From Anaerolineae bacterium (GTDB lineage: Bacteria; Chloroflexota; Anaerolineae; Aggregatilineales; Phototrophicaceae), in assembly GCA_022825675.1 (NCBI GenBank), contig JAJDWK010000068.1, positions 29,354 to 93,353 of the forward strand: DNA of 64,000 nt. Direction: 5' to 3'. The position numbers and the translations under genes were made by a program. Below, piece by piece: positions 8,862 through 17,046 of the stretch (positions are counted from its first letter, which is position 1; each line of letters begins with the position of its first letter). The notes under the pieces were generated by a model that was given only the letters and a program-made list of their open reading frames with translations, did no database searches and was not told where the DNA came from.

Positions 8862-10694
8862 ATGGCGATACATGCTGAACCTCAAAGCAAAGTTGATATC
8901 CGCGAACCAGTCGTCAACGATTTCGCATTTTCGGTGGCGACCAAGAATGGCTCTGGCAGCCAGACTTCCAACAATGTTCTGGTGATGTCCCTCTTCCGCA
9001 TGGGCATCCCGGTGAATGGCAAGAACCTCTTTCCATCAAATATCAAGGGCTTGCCAACTTGGTACACCATCCGCGCCAGCAAAGACGGCTACACCGCGCG
9101 CAAGGCGATCACAGAGATTGTGGTGGCTTACAACAACGATACCGCGCCAGAAGATGTCATGAATCTGCCGCCTGGCGGCGTCTGCATCACCACCGACAAA
9201 ATCGCCCGGGTCATCCGCCAGCGCGATGATATATCCTATTACATCATCCCGGTCACCAAGTTGATGCGTGGGGCGAAGGTGCCGTCAGCGTTCCGCAAAC
9301 TGGTCGAAAATATGACCTATGTTGGCGCGGTGGCGCAGCTCTTTGATATTTCGCTGGACCTCATCTACCAGGTGCTGCTGGACAACTTCAAAGGCAGGGA
9401 AAAGCCGGCGCGCATGAACCAGGACATTGTCGAGCTGGCTTATCACTGGACGGCGGAGAACATCGTCAAAAGCGACCCCTACCGCTTTGAGACTATGGAT
9501 GGCACCACCGGCAAGATCATCATGACCGGCAATGACGCTGGCGCTTTGGGCGCGATTTTCGGCGGCGTCAATGTGGTGGCTTGGTATCCGATTACGCCCT
9601 CCACCAGCTTTGTTGATGGCATCATCGCCCACCGCTACCTGCGGCAAACCCCCGAAAAGGAAAATACCATCGCCATCGTGCAAGCCGAAGACGAGCTGGC
9701 GGCGGCGGGCATGGTCGTGGGCGCTGGCTGGGCGGGCAGCCGCGCGCTGACCTCCACCAGCGGTCCCGGCATCAGCCTGATGTCGGAGTTCGCCGGCTTG
9801 GCATATTTTGCGGAAATCCCGGCGGTATTTTGGAATATCACCCGCATGGGACCCAGCACCGGGCTGCCCACCCGCACCAGCCAGGGCGACCTGCTTTTCA
9901 CGCATTTTTTGGGGCATGGCGACGGGCGGCAAATCTGCTTGATGCCGGGCAATCTCAAAGAGGCATTTGAGTTCGGCTGGAAGTCTTTTGATATCGCCGA
10001 GACTTTACAGACGCCGGTCTTTGTCATCAGCGACCTTGACCTGGGCATGAACAACTGGCTTTCCGACCCCTTTGACTATCCCGACCAGCCGCTGCGCCGC
10101 GGCAAAGTCCTGGACGCTGACGCTTTGCAGGCTTTCATCGACGAGCACGGGAAGTGGGGGCGCTACCTGGATGTTGATGGCGATGGCATCCCCTATCGCA
10201 CGGTGCCGGGTACAAATCACCGCTTCGCCGGCTACTTCACGCGCGGCACCGGGCATGACGAGATGGCGACCTATAGCGAGCGCAGCGATGACTGGGTTGA
10301 GAATATGGCGCGTCTGCATCTCAAAATGGATACCGCCCGCAGCCTGCTGCCCGCGCCGATAGTCGACGATGGCAACGAGGCGGATATTGGCATTATCACC
10401 TTCGGCACCAACGAAGAAGCCATCCGCGAAGCGCGTGATTGGCTGGCGAATGACGGCATCCGCACGAATTATCTGCGCATACGGGCGCTGCCGATGGCGG
10501 CAACTGTCTCTGACTTTATCGACGCGCACCAAAGCGTCTTTGTCATCGAGAACAATTATGACGGGCAGCTGACACAGCTCATCCGCCTGGAGCACCCGGA
10601 GAACATCTCGCATGTGCGCTCGCTGGCGCTGGGCGATGGTTTGCCGATGACACCGAGCTGGATTTATGACAACCTCAAGGAACAGGAGGGTTAG
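8862..10694 (+). CDS. korA: 2-oxoacid:ferredoxin oxidoreductase, fused gamma/alpha subunit
   Basis: The 610-residue subunit pairs with the next gene to oxidise a 2-oxoacid to acyl-CoA and reduce ferredoxin. The first ~190 residues are the gamma domain (NVLVMSLFRMGIPVNGKNLFPSNIKG). A linker leads to the alpha/pyrimidine-binding domain (TGNDAGALGAIFGGVNVVAWYPITPST, then AEDELAAAGMVVGAGWAG and TSTSGPGISLMSEF). This gamma-alpha order is typical of two-subunit KorAB-type enzymes. Aconitase and citrate synthase nearby favour 2-oxoglutarate as substrate, but pyruvate cannot be excluded. The only clear GAAAGGAG lies about 27 bp before the ATG, with a small GC-rich inverted repeat between them. Confidence 0.93.
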   Translation: MAIHAEPQSKVDIREPVVNDFAFSVATKNGSGSQTSNNVLVMSLFRMGIPVNGKNLFPSNIKGLPTWYTIRASKDGYTARKAITEIVVAYNNDTAPEDVMNLPPGGVCITTDKIARVIRQRDDISYYIIPVTKLMRGAKVPSAFRKLVENMTYVGAVAQLFDISLDLIYQVLLDNFKGREKPARMNQDIVELAYHWTAENIVKSDPYRFETMDGTTGKIIMTGNDAGALGAIFGGVNVVAWYPITPSTSFVDGIIAHRYLRQTPEKENTIAIVQAEDELAAAGMVVGAGWAGSRALTSTSGPGISLMSEFAGLAYFAEIPAVFWNITRMGPSTGLPTRTSQGDLLFTHFLGHGDGRQICLMPGNLKEAFEFGWKSFDIAETLQTPVFVISDLDLGMNNWLSDPFDYPDQPLRRGKVLDADALQAFIDEHGKWGRYLDVDGDGIPYRTVPGTNHRFAGYFTRGTGHDEMATYSERSDDWVENMARLHLKMDTARSLLPAPIVDDGNEADIGIITFGTNEEAIREARDWLANDGIRTNYLRIRALPMAATVSDFIDAHQSVFVIENNYDGQLTQLIRLEHPENISHVRSLALGDGLPMTPSWIYDNLKEQEG

Positions 10695-10696
10695 AC

Positions 10697-11743
10697 ATGC
10701 CGCCACGGACAAACGCTCTGGGCTTGGCGCGGAATACATATCGCGGGAAACCCAGTACACTCTGCCCCGGCTGCGGGCACGATTCGATCTCCAACCAGCT
10801 CATCACAATGGCCTATGAGCTGAACTTGGAGCAGCACAAAATCATCAAAGTCAGCGGCATCGGCTGCTCCAGCAAGACGCCCGCCTATTTCCTCGGCGGC
10901 TCGCATGGCTTCAACGCTTTGCACGGGCGTATGCCATCAGTTGTTACGGGCGCGCTGCTGGCGAATACCGGGCTGTCTTGCATCGCCGTCAGCGGCGATG
11001 GCGACAGCGGCTCCATCGGCATGGGGCAGTTCAAACATGTCATCCGCCGCAATGTGCCCTTCGTCTATATCATCGAGAACAACGGCGTCTATGGCTTGAC
11101 CAAGGGGCAATTTTCCGCCACTGCCGATGAGGGGCAATTTTTGAAGTATTATGGCACCAATCACATGCCGCCGATTGACTTGGCGCTGGAAGCGGTGATA
11201 GCTGGCGCCACCTTTGTCGCCCGCAGTTTTAGCGGCGATGCCAAGCAGGTGCAGACCTTGCTGCAAGCGGCGGTGCGCCACCAGGGCACAGCCGTGCTCG
11301 ATATCATCAGCCCCTGCGTCACCTTTAACAACGCCGAGACCTCGACCAAGAGCTACCCCTACGGCAAGGACAACGAAATCCCGCTGCACGAGATTCAGAT
11401 ACTAGCGCCAGATTATGTGCCGGAGCAGGAAGAAATCACCATCGGCGACTATGCCGAAGGCGACATGGTCACCATCCAGATGCACGATGGCAGCTTCCTG
11501 CGCTTGAAGAAACTCGATAACGATCACGACCCGCGCAACCGCCGCCAGGCGATGGATGTGCTGGAGCGCTCCATGCGCGAGCAGATTTTCTCCACTGGGC
11601 TCATCTATTATGAAGAGCCGCGCCCCACATTGGCGGATACAGAAGAGCTGACGGCGACGCCGCTAGCGCATTTGGGCGCGGAGCAGTTGCGCCCGCCCAA
11701 AGAAGCGCTGGATACGCTGATGTCAGGCCTGATGGCGGGCTAG
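10697..11743 (+). CDS. korB: 2-oxoacid:ferredoxin oxidoreductase, beta subunit (TPP-binding)
   Basis: The 348-residue thiamine-diphosphate subunit starts 2 bp after the korA stop, behind AGGAGG, so the two are translationally linked. CPGCGHDSI at residues 23-31 and a further Cys in GIGCSSKTP bind the [4Fe-4S] cluster. GDGDSGSIGMGQFKHVIRRN followed by ENNGVYGLTKGQ is the Mg/TPP-binding motif. The C-terminal ~70 residues carry a conserved beta-subunit tail. A strong hairpin with a short U-tract lies 35 bp downstream. The KorB-type sequence and the lack of a pyruvate-enzyme delta (2x4Fe-4S) subunit favour 2-oxoglutarate. Confidence 0.93.
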   Translation: MPPRTNALGLARNTYRGKPSTLCPGCGHDSISNQLITMAYELNLEQHKIIKVSGIGCSSKTPAYFLGGSHGFNALHGRMPSVVTGALLANTGLSCIAVSGDGDSGSIGMGQFKHVIRRNVPFVYIIENNGVYGLTKGQFSATADEGQFLKYYGTNHMPPIDLALEAVIAGATFVARSFSGDAKQVQTLLQAAVRHQGTAVLDIISPCVTFNNAETSTKSYPYGKDNEIPLHEIQILAPDYVPEQEEITIGDYAEGDMVTIQMHDGSFLRLKKLDNDHDPRNRRQAMDVLERSMREQIFSTGLIYYEEPRPTLADTEELTATPLAHLGAEQLRPPKEALDTLMSGLMAG

Positions 11744-11777
11744 CGGCAGCACCTCATAAGCAAGATTGCATGATGCA

Positions 11778-11810
11778 ACGGGCGACTCAAGCGGTCGCCC
11801 GTTCGCTTTT
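11778..11810 (+). terminator. Terminator between korB and the convergent moeB
   Basis: ACGGGCGAC (11778-11786) pairs with GTCGCCCGT (11794-11802) around a TCAAGCG loop. TCGCTTTTG follows. Position and tail suit a rho-independent terminator for korAB. Confidence 0.7.
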
Positions 11811-11830
11811 GATTGCGCTGGCGGCAGCGC

Positions 11831-13075
11831 TCAATACTTCGGCATCGCGGGGTCGATTTCGTCCGCCCATGCCAGGATGCCGCCTTCGACATTAAACATA
11901 TTGTCCAGGTCATAGCCGATTTCGGACAAGAAGGCGATGCTATCGGCGCTGCGCACGCCGGAGCGGCAATGCAGGTAGAGCGTCTTGTCTCGGGGCACAG
12001 CGCGCAGGACAGTCTCTTCCCAAAGCCGCCGCCCCGCCTGGATGCCATTCTTCGCCAGTTGGATATCCGGCTTGGGCAATCTGACGGTGCCAGCTATCGC
12101 GCTGATATCCCATTCATGCGGGTCGCGCACATCAATGACTAGGATGTCGTCGCCATTATCCAATGCCGCTTTGACATCGTGCACCGTTACTGATTGGATT
12201 TCGGCGCTGTCGCTGTCGTCAACGGCGCTGAACTCGCTGTGGTCATGCGCGGGCATGCCGCAGAATTGTTCATAGTCCAGCAATTCAACATTTTCTCGCG
12301 GGATGCCGCAGACCGGGCAAGCGGGATCTTTGCGCACTTTTATCGTGTGGAAGCTCATTTCCAGCGCGTCATAGAGCAGCATCCTGCCTATCATCGGCTC
12401 GCCGATGCCCAGCAGCAGCTTTATGGCTTCGGTAGCTTGCATGGTGCCAATCGTGCCCGGCAATATGCCCAGGACACCGCCCTCCGCGCAGCTGGGCACA
12501 AGCCCGGGCGGCGGCGGCTCCGGGAACATGCAGCGGTAGCAGGGTCCCGCCGCGGCGTGAAACACGCTCAGCTGCCCCTCAAAGCGGAAAATGCTGCCAT
12601 AGACATTGGGCAGCCCCAGCTTGACACAGGCGTCATTGACGAGATAGCGGGTCGGGAAATTGTCGGTGCCGTCGATGACGATATCCCAATCTTCGCTGAA
12701 AATGCGCTCGGCATTTTCTGAAGTGAGAGGCTCGTTATATTTGACCACCTCGATATCGGGGTTGAGATCGAGCATGCGCGCGGCGGCGCTATCGAGCTTG
12801 GAAGCGCCAACCGTGCTGACGCCATGGATCACCTGACGCTGGAGGTTGCTGAAATCGACAACATCGTAATCGACCAAGCCGATGCGCCCGATGCCGGCGG
12901 CAGCCAGGTACAGCGCCAGCGGGCTGCCCAAACCGCCAGTGCCAATCAGCAAAACGGCGGAGGCTTTTAAGCGCCGCTGCCCCTCGATGCCGACTTCGGG
13001 CATAATCACATGGCGGCTGTAGCGCTTGACCTCGTCTTTATTTAATTCCGCTGTACGTTCGTGCAAGCTGTTCAT
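11831..13075 (-). CDS. moeB: E1-like adenylyltransferase with C-terminal rhodanese domain (MoeB/MoeZ type)
   Basis: This 414-residue enzyme should adenylate the C-terminal glycine of a ubiquitin-like sulfur carrier and then load sulfur. The N-terminal ThiF/MoeB domain has the nucleotide motif GTGGLGSP at about 45-52, DYDVVDFSNLQRQ and DGTDNFPTRYLVND. Two zinc pairs are visible (CYRC and CPVCG), and CAEGGVLG supplies the E1 cysteine. The C-terminal ~110 residues form a rhodanese domain with C370 in HCRSGVRS, the persulfide carrier. GGAGGG precedes the ATG. The carrier and JAMM peptidase genes sit immediately upstream (25-bp gap to the carrier), as in MoeZ-CysO-Mec loci. Confidence 0.93.
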   Translation of the reverse strand: MNSLHERTAELNKDEVKRYSRHVIMPEVGIEGQRRLKASAVLLIGTGGLGSPLALYLAAAGIGRIGLVDYDVVDFSNLQRQVIHGVSTVGASKLDSAAARMLDLNPDIEVVKYNEPLTSENAERIFSEDWDIVIDGTDNFPTRYLVNDACVKLGLPNVYGSIFRFEGQLSVFHAAAGPCYRCMFPEPPPPGLVPSCAEGGVLGILPGTIGTMQATEAIKLLLGIGEPMIGRMLLYDALEMSFHTIKVRKDPACPVCGIPRENVELLDYEQFCGMPAHDHSEFSAVDDSDSAEIQSVTVHDVKAALDNGDDILVIDVRDPHEWDISAIAGTVRLPKPDIQLAKNGIQAGRRLWEETVLRAVPRDKTLYLHCRSGVRSADSIAFLSEIGYDLDNMFNVEGGILAWADEIDPAMPKY

Positions 13076-13100
13076 CGTGAATTTCCCTCCGCTCGCCCAA

Positions 13101-13376
13101 TCAGCCGCGCCCGCCAGCGATGCTGGGGATGATGCGCAGGCTGTCAGCAGCGTTGATTTCTGTATCCAAGCCTTGCAAAAAGCGGATATCTTCCTCGCCG
13201 ATGAAGATATTTACGAAGCTGCGCAGCTCTTCTTCTTGAAACAGGTGGTCGCGCAATTCTGGATGCTGCGCGACCAGGCTATCAAGCGCCTCGCCCACAG
13301 TGCCGCCGTCAACCTCAATGCTGGCAGCGCCATCGGTGAAGGCGCGTAACGGTGTTGGTATGCGAATCTTCGCCAT
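13101..13376 (-). CDS. MoaD/ThiS/CysO-like ubiquitin-fold sulfur carrier with extended C-terminus
   Basis: The product has 91 residues with the MoaD beta-grasp pattern: MAKIRIPTPLRAFTDG, then TVGEALDSLVAQHP and a C-terminal LRIIPSIAGGRG. Known carriers work as a terminal Gly-Gly thiocarboxylate made by a MoeB-like E1. Here Arg-Gly follows the Gly-Gly, confirmed on the DNA at 13101-13112 before the TGA, so the product should need trimming before activation. The JAMM peptidase gene directly upstream could do this, as QbsD does for QbsE. GGAG lies just before the ATG. Likely outlets are cysteine, molybdopterin or thiolation pathways; no cysM-like gene lies in the window. Confidence 0.88.
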   Translation of the reverse strand: MAKIRIPTPLRAFTDGAASIEVDGGTVGEALDSLVAQHPELRDHLFQEEELRSFVNIFIGEEDIRFLQGLDTEINAADSLRIIPSIAGGRG

Positions 13377-13472
13377 AGTAGTCTCCGCTATTTTCCGTCT
13401 TCTAATGTTGATGCCTCTGTAGAATTGACGCGCGCTGGCGGCGAAATCTTATTAATACCGCCCCGCCGTTAT

Positions 13473-13898
13473 TCAGGAAATATGCAATTCTCCCGCGTCA
13501 AAAGCGCTGCGATCCGGTTTTAAGCGCCAGACGCGCATGTCACGCGCGCGCGCCTGCCGCACAGAAGTGATGAGATAGACAAAATTCGGCAGCGCGTGCT
13601 CGCGGTCATATTCGGAAGGTATCGCCGGCGAATCCGGATGGCTGTGATAATAGCCGATCAAGCTCAAGCCGCGGGCATCCGCCGCGTCTTCCAGCCGCAT
13701 CCAATCTTGAGGCGTCATCGCATAGCGGTGGTGCCGCTCCTCTTCGGCGAAGACATTCGCCACTTTTACGATATCTTCGACCAGGACGGCATCGGCGCGC
13801 GCCCGCCCCAGCAAGAAGCCGCCGCCTTCGTCAGGATAGGCCGCTTCCATCTGCGCAGCTATGCGCTTTTGCAGAGCATCGCTTAGGGCTACGCGCAT
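13473..13898 (-). CDS. JAMM/MPN+ metallopeptidase (Mec-like)
   Basis: From ATG 13898 (preceded by GTGAGGATT) this gives 141 residues; a GTG at 13913 would add five. The full JAMM signature is present: E24 in DEGGGFLLG, H85 and H87 in YYHSHPDSP, then S95 and D98 in PSEYD, matching H-x-H-x7-S-x2-D. Prokaryotic members cleave after the Gly-Gly of ubiquitin-like carriers, releasing amino acids (Mec+ on CysO) or exposing the glycines (QbsD). The gap to the carrier gene is 96 bp and all three genes run leftwards, so a functional unit is likely. Confidence 0.92.
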   Translation of the reverse strand: MRVALSDALQKRIAAQMEAAYPDEGGGFLLGRARADAVLVEDIVKVANVFAEEERHHRYAMTPQDWMRLEDAADARGLSLIGYYHSHPDSPAIPSEYDREHALPNFVYLITSVRQARARDMRVWRLKPDRSAFDAGELHIS

Positions 13899-13930
13899 TG
13901 TAGTAATCCTCACAAAACTGCCGCCAAGAC

Positions 13931-13958
13931 AATCAAAAAGCCAGCCGCGCGGCTGGCT
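13931..13958 (-). terminator. Rho-independent terminator of the cysteine-rich peptide gene
   Basis: The perfect palindrome AGCCAGCCGCGCGGCTGGCT (13939-13958) is followed on the minus strand by TTTTTGATT. It lies about 30 bp after the peptide stop codon and before the JAMM gene, separating the two transcripts. Confidence 0.75.
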
Positions 13959-13988
13959 TCTGTCTCTTTCGGTGCGTCCGATTCTCGA

Positions 13989-14093
13989 TTAGCAGACAGG
14001 CAGGCGGCCGGCGCGGCAGTATCCCAAAGCACAACAACAGCCGCAACAGCGCTGTTCTTTGCTCAAGTCGCTATGCAGTACATTCCCATCCAT
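13989..14093 (-). CDS. 34-residue cysteine-rich peptide, function unknown
   Basis: An ATG at 14093 opens a 34-codon frame ending in TAA at 13989-13991. The peptide starts with a polar stretch (MDGNVLHSDLSKEQR), then CCGCCCALGYC, then a basic tail ending LPVC. Seven cysteines fall at 16, 17, 19, 20, 21, 26 and 34. A strong terminator sits just downstream on the same strand. A weak TAGG lies about 9 bp upstream, so initiation is uncertain. There is no signal peptide. It could be a metal-binding miniprotein, a leader/core peptide for modification, or a sulfur acceptor. I recognise no family. The high Cys density makes chance less likely, but the coding status is unproven. Confidence 0.45.
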   Translation of the reverse strand: MDGNVLHSDLSKEQRCCGCCCALGYCRAGRLPVC

Positions 14094-14182
14094 ATTCAAG
14101 AGCCTAACACAGAATGCTGGTGGGCGCAATGCCCGCTTTTGCGCGGCGAGGCAAGCCCATTTATTTGCCGCCGCGGTTGATA

Positions 14183-14211
14183 TTGAAGCGCCTTTGCGGC
14201 AATGGTATACT
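14183..14211 (+). promoter_or_regulatory. Promoter of citrate synthase gene
   Basis: TTGAAG (14183-14188), a 17-bp spacer and TATACT (14206-14211) form a near-consensus housekeeping promoter. It is the only clear one in the 200 bp before gltA. Confidence 0.6.
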
Positions 14212-14296
14212 TGCCCGCATTGATTAAACGCAGGCTATGGCGCTGGCTGCCAAAGCCCAGGCGCTGCACAAGCGCTGAAGGAAGAGGAGAGCATAT

Positions 14297-15433
14297 ATGG
14301 CGAAGCAAGCCGGGCTGGAAGGCGTCGTCGTCGCCGAAATAACTACGAGCTTCATTGACGGCAGCGAGGGGGAGCTAATCTATAGCGGCTATGCCATTGA
14401 GGAGCTGGCGGAGAATGCCTCATTTGAAGAAGTGCTCTTCTTGCTCTACAACAGCCGCTTGCCCCGGCGCAGCGAATATGAAGCATTGCGCAGCGCAATC
14501 GCCGCCCAGGCTGGCATCCCGGACGCGGTGACGGCGATGATGCAATCGCTGCCCAAAGATACGCCGGCGATGGCGGTTTTGCGCACGGCGGTTTCCATGC
14601 TATCCGCCTTTGATGCTGATGCCGAAAACTTAAGCGACAAGGAGCGGGCAAAAGCCAAGTCCCTGCGCCTCACCGGGCAGATGACCACTATCTGCGCCGC
14701 CTGGATGCGCATCGTCAAAGGGCTTGAGCCCATCACGCCCCGCCCTGACCTCAGCCTGGCGGAAAATTTCCTGTATATGATGACGGGCGCTGACCCGGAG
14801 GCGACCGCCTGCGCCGCGCTGAATGTGTACCTGGTGCTGCTGGCGGAGCATGGCATGAATGCCAGCACCTTCGCCAGCCGCGTCATCACCGCCACCGGCT
14901 CCGACATGCACAGCGCGATTGTGGCGGGCATCAGCGCTTTGAAGGGACCATCTCACGGCGGCGCCAATTCCGAGGCGATGAAAATGTTCCTTGAAATTGG
15001 CACGGTGGGCAATGTCGCGCCCTGGTTCGAGGCGAATATCAAGTCAGGAAAGCGGCGCATCATGGGCATCGGCCACCGCGTCTACAAGACCAATGACCCG
15101 CGCGCCGGTATTTTGCGGCGTCATGCCGAAGCGCTGGCAGCGAGCTCGGGCACGAGCCAGTGGCTGGATATCGCCGTGGCGCTGGCGGAGACCGCCCGCG
15201 CCGATGACTATTTCATCCAACGCAATCTCTACCCCAATGTCGATTATTACAGCGCGGTTCTGCTCTACAGCCTGGGGCTGGAGATCGATATGTTCACGCC
15301 GCTCTTCGCCATGTCGCGCATTGCCGGCTGGTCGGCGCATGTCATCAGCCAGATGGGCGGACGCCTGATACGCCCGAAAGCCGATTATGTGGGCGCGCGC
15401 GGCTTGAAGTGGCAGCCCATCGACGAAAGGTAA
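14297..15433 (+). CDS. gltA: Citrate synthase
   Basis: The 378-residue enzyme condenses oxaloacetate with acetyl-CoA. Its length is that of the short type I form (about 370-390 residues), without the N-terminal extension of the E. coli enzyme. The catalytic and substrate-binding regions are visible: GPSHGGANSEAMKMF at about 215, MGIGHRVYKTNDPRA at about 255, and NVDYYSAVLLYSLGL near 315. The ATG follows AGGAAGAGGAG. A 2-methylcitrate synthase role cannot be excluded from sequence alone. Aconitase lies 10 kb upstream. The gene has its own promoter and is followed by two rhomboid genes. Confidence 0.95.
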   Translation: MAKQAGLEGVVVAEITTSFIDGSEGELIYSGYAIEELAENASFEEVLFLLYNSRLPRRSEYEALRSAIAAQAGIPDAVTAMMQSLPKDTPAMAVLRTAVSMLSAFDADAENLSDKERAKAKSLRLTGQMTTICAAWMRIVKGLEPITPRPDLSLAENFLYMMTGADPEATACAALNVYLVLLAEHGMNASTFASRVITATGSDMHSAIVAGISALKGPSHGGANSEAMKMFLEIGTVGNVAPWFEANIKSGKRRIMGIGHRVYKTNDPRAGILRRHAEALAASSGTSQWLDIAVALAETARADDYFIQRNLYPNVDYYSAVLLYSLGLEIDMFTPLFAMSRIAGWSAHVISQMGGRLIRPKADYVGARGLKWQPIDER

Positions 15434-15505
15434 AGCGCAGGCGGAGTTTGCCCGCCAGCCTCAAGCTGTGCTAGGCTAACGCTAAAGCAAGCGTGACGCC
15501 TTGGC

Positions 15506-16189
15506 ATGATTCCCTACAAGATTGTCGGCAAAACCGACTATCGCCCTTACATCAGCTTCTTTGTAACGGTCGCCAATGTCTTGGCATTTGCCTATCTTGT
15601 GTCGTATGCCTTCCTCGCCGGGCTGCCGGTGGAAGAGGTCTACCGCAACTTCGCCCTCGACATTTGCGCGGTCGGCAGCCAGACGCTGTCGGAGACACTC
15701 CTCGATGGCATGCGCAGCATTTTCCTGCACCTCAGCTTTGTGCAGTTGACCGCGAACATCATCATCTTTTATGTGTTTGGCGCGCGCATAGAAGAGCATC
15801 TGGGGCGCTGGCGCTTCTTCGCCTTTTATGTGCTGGTTGGTTTTGGCGGGCACTTGGGGCATCTCTTTTTTGATGGCAGCCAATGCGGCGAGCCGCTGTA
15901 TATGGTCGGTTCCAGCGGCGCCATTTCTGGCATCATCGGCGCTTTTCTCTTCCTCTTCCCCACCGCGCGCATCAAGTCAAAAATCATCATCCTCAAAGTC
16001 TTTAACTACAATGTCGATGTGCCCGCCTGGTTCTATTTGGTGTATTGGTTTTTCTTGCAATTCTTCTATCAAGTGGGCTCGGTAGCGCCAAAGATAAATG
16101 TGCACTGGGGGCATGTGGGCGGCTTCATCACGGGCTTGGCGCTGATATTTTTGCTTTCTTTATTCATCGCGCCGCCCAGGCAGCGCTAG
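15506..16189 (+). CDS. Rhomboid-family intramembrane serine protease (first of pair)
   Basis: This is a 227-residue polytopic protein. The catalytic serine is S137 in GSSGAISG, and the helix-6 histidine is H203 in HWGHVGGFITG. A FLHLSFVQLTANI segment stands where the HxxxN oxyanion helix usually is, with H75 and N84 retained in shifted form. About six transmembrane segments are seen. Rhomboids cut single-pass membrane proteins within the bilayer. The next gene is a second rhomboid of similar layout 72 bp downstream, suggesting duplication. The loop between the serine and histidine helices is unusually aromatic. Confidence 0.87.
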   Translation: MIPYKIVGKTDYRPYISFFVTVANVLAFAYLVSYAFLAGLPVEEVYRNFALDICAVGSQTLSETLLDGMRSIFLHLSFVQLTANIIIFYVFGARIEEHLGRWRFFAFYVLVGFGGHLGHLFFDGSQCGEPLYMVGSSGAISGIIGAFLFLFPTARIKSKIIILKVFNYNVDVPAWFYLVYWFFLQFFYQVGSVAPKINVHWGHVGGFITGLALIFLLSLFIAPPRQR

Positions 16190-16261
16190 GCGCGAGCGGC
16201 AGCCGCTTGCGCGCAACGAATTGCTTGTGCTATCGTACTTAGGAATACAGCTTGAGAGGGT

Positions 16262-16981
16262 ATGCCAATGTTTCCCTTGGCGGTAGTCGGGCGCGACAAA
16301 TCCATCCCAAAAGCGGCGCTGATTCTCATCGCTATCAATTTGCTGGTATTCCTGTGGGAGCTGTCGGTGGACGCGCGCGGGGAGGGCCAGCTGCAGCAAG
16401 CGCTGCGGACTTATGGCTTGGAAGTCTGCAAAATCGGCGAGCAGTCGCTGGCGACAACCGGGCTTGATACTTTCCGCAGCCTGTTTTTGCATAGCAGCAT
16501 CGCGCATGTCTTGGGCAATATGTGGTTTCTTTTTATATTCGGCGGCATCGTCGAGCGCTACCTGGGCAGCCTCAAGTTCGCGCTGGCATATCTCGGCTTT
16601 GGCGCGGTGGCGACACTGACGCATATCGCGCTGGGCAATCCCGAATGCAGCCTGGCGGATACTGGCGTTCTTATCGGCGCCAGCGGCGCGGTCGCGGGGG
16701 TGATGGGCAGTTTCCTCGTCCTGCGCCCGGGCGCAAAGGTCAAGACGATGATTGGGCTTTTCCGCCCCTTCGTCTGGACGATCAAGCTCCCCGCTGTTGT
16801 CTTCCTCGGCTACTGGCTCTTGATGGACTTGCTGCAGCATATCGGCTGGGTCGGCGTCGAAAGCGACATCGCCCATTGGGCGCATCTCGGCGGCTTCCTG
16901 GCGGGGCTGGCTTTTATGTTCTTCGCGGGTTTGCTCAAGCCGCTGCCCAAGCCCGACCCGCTGGAGCATTTGGCGGAATAG
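16262..16981 (+). CDS. Rhomboid-family intramembrane serine protease (second of pair)
   Basis: The 239-residue product starts MPMFPLAVVGRDKSIPK, which is cytoplasmic, followed by about six membrane segments. The motifs are canonical: HSSIAHVLGNMWFLF (H82, N86) in helix 2, G-A-S141-G in GASGAVAGVMGS, and H208 in HWAHLGGFLAG. It is closer to the active consensus than the preceding paralogue. Both carry a similar ...VCKIGEQSLATTGLDTFRS-type loop before helix 2, supporting common origin. Substrates are unknown. The C-terminus is a short polar tail. Confidence 0.9.
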   Translation: MPMFPLAVVGRDKSIPKAALILIAINLLVFLWELSVDARGEGQLQQALRTYGLEVCKIGEQSLATTGLDTFRSLFLHSSIAHVLGNMWFLFIFGGIVERYLGSLKFALAYLGFGAVATLTHIALGNPECSLADTGVLIGASGAVAGVMGSFLVLRPGAKVKTMIGLFRPFVWTIKLPAVVFLGYWLLMDLLQHIGWVGVESDIAHWAHLGGFLAGLAFMFFAGLLKPLPKPDPLEHLAE

Positions 16982-17046
16982 GCATCGAAAGCAACATGTA
17001 AACCTGCGCTTTGGGCGTCCCGCCGGATGTCCTTGGCGGCTATCAG

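Noticed and set aside
12194..12721. Open frame on the plus strand opposite moeB
   Set aside because: Shadow of the E1-like gene; no domain or start signal.
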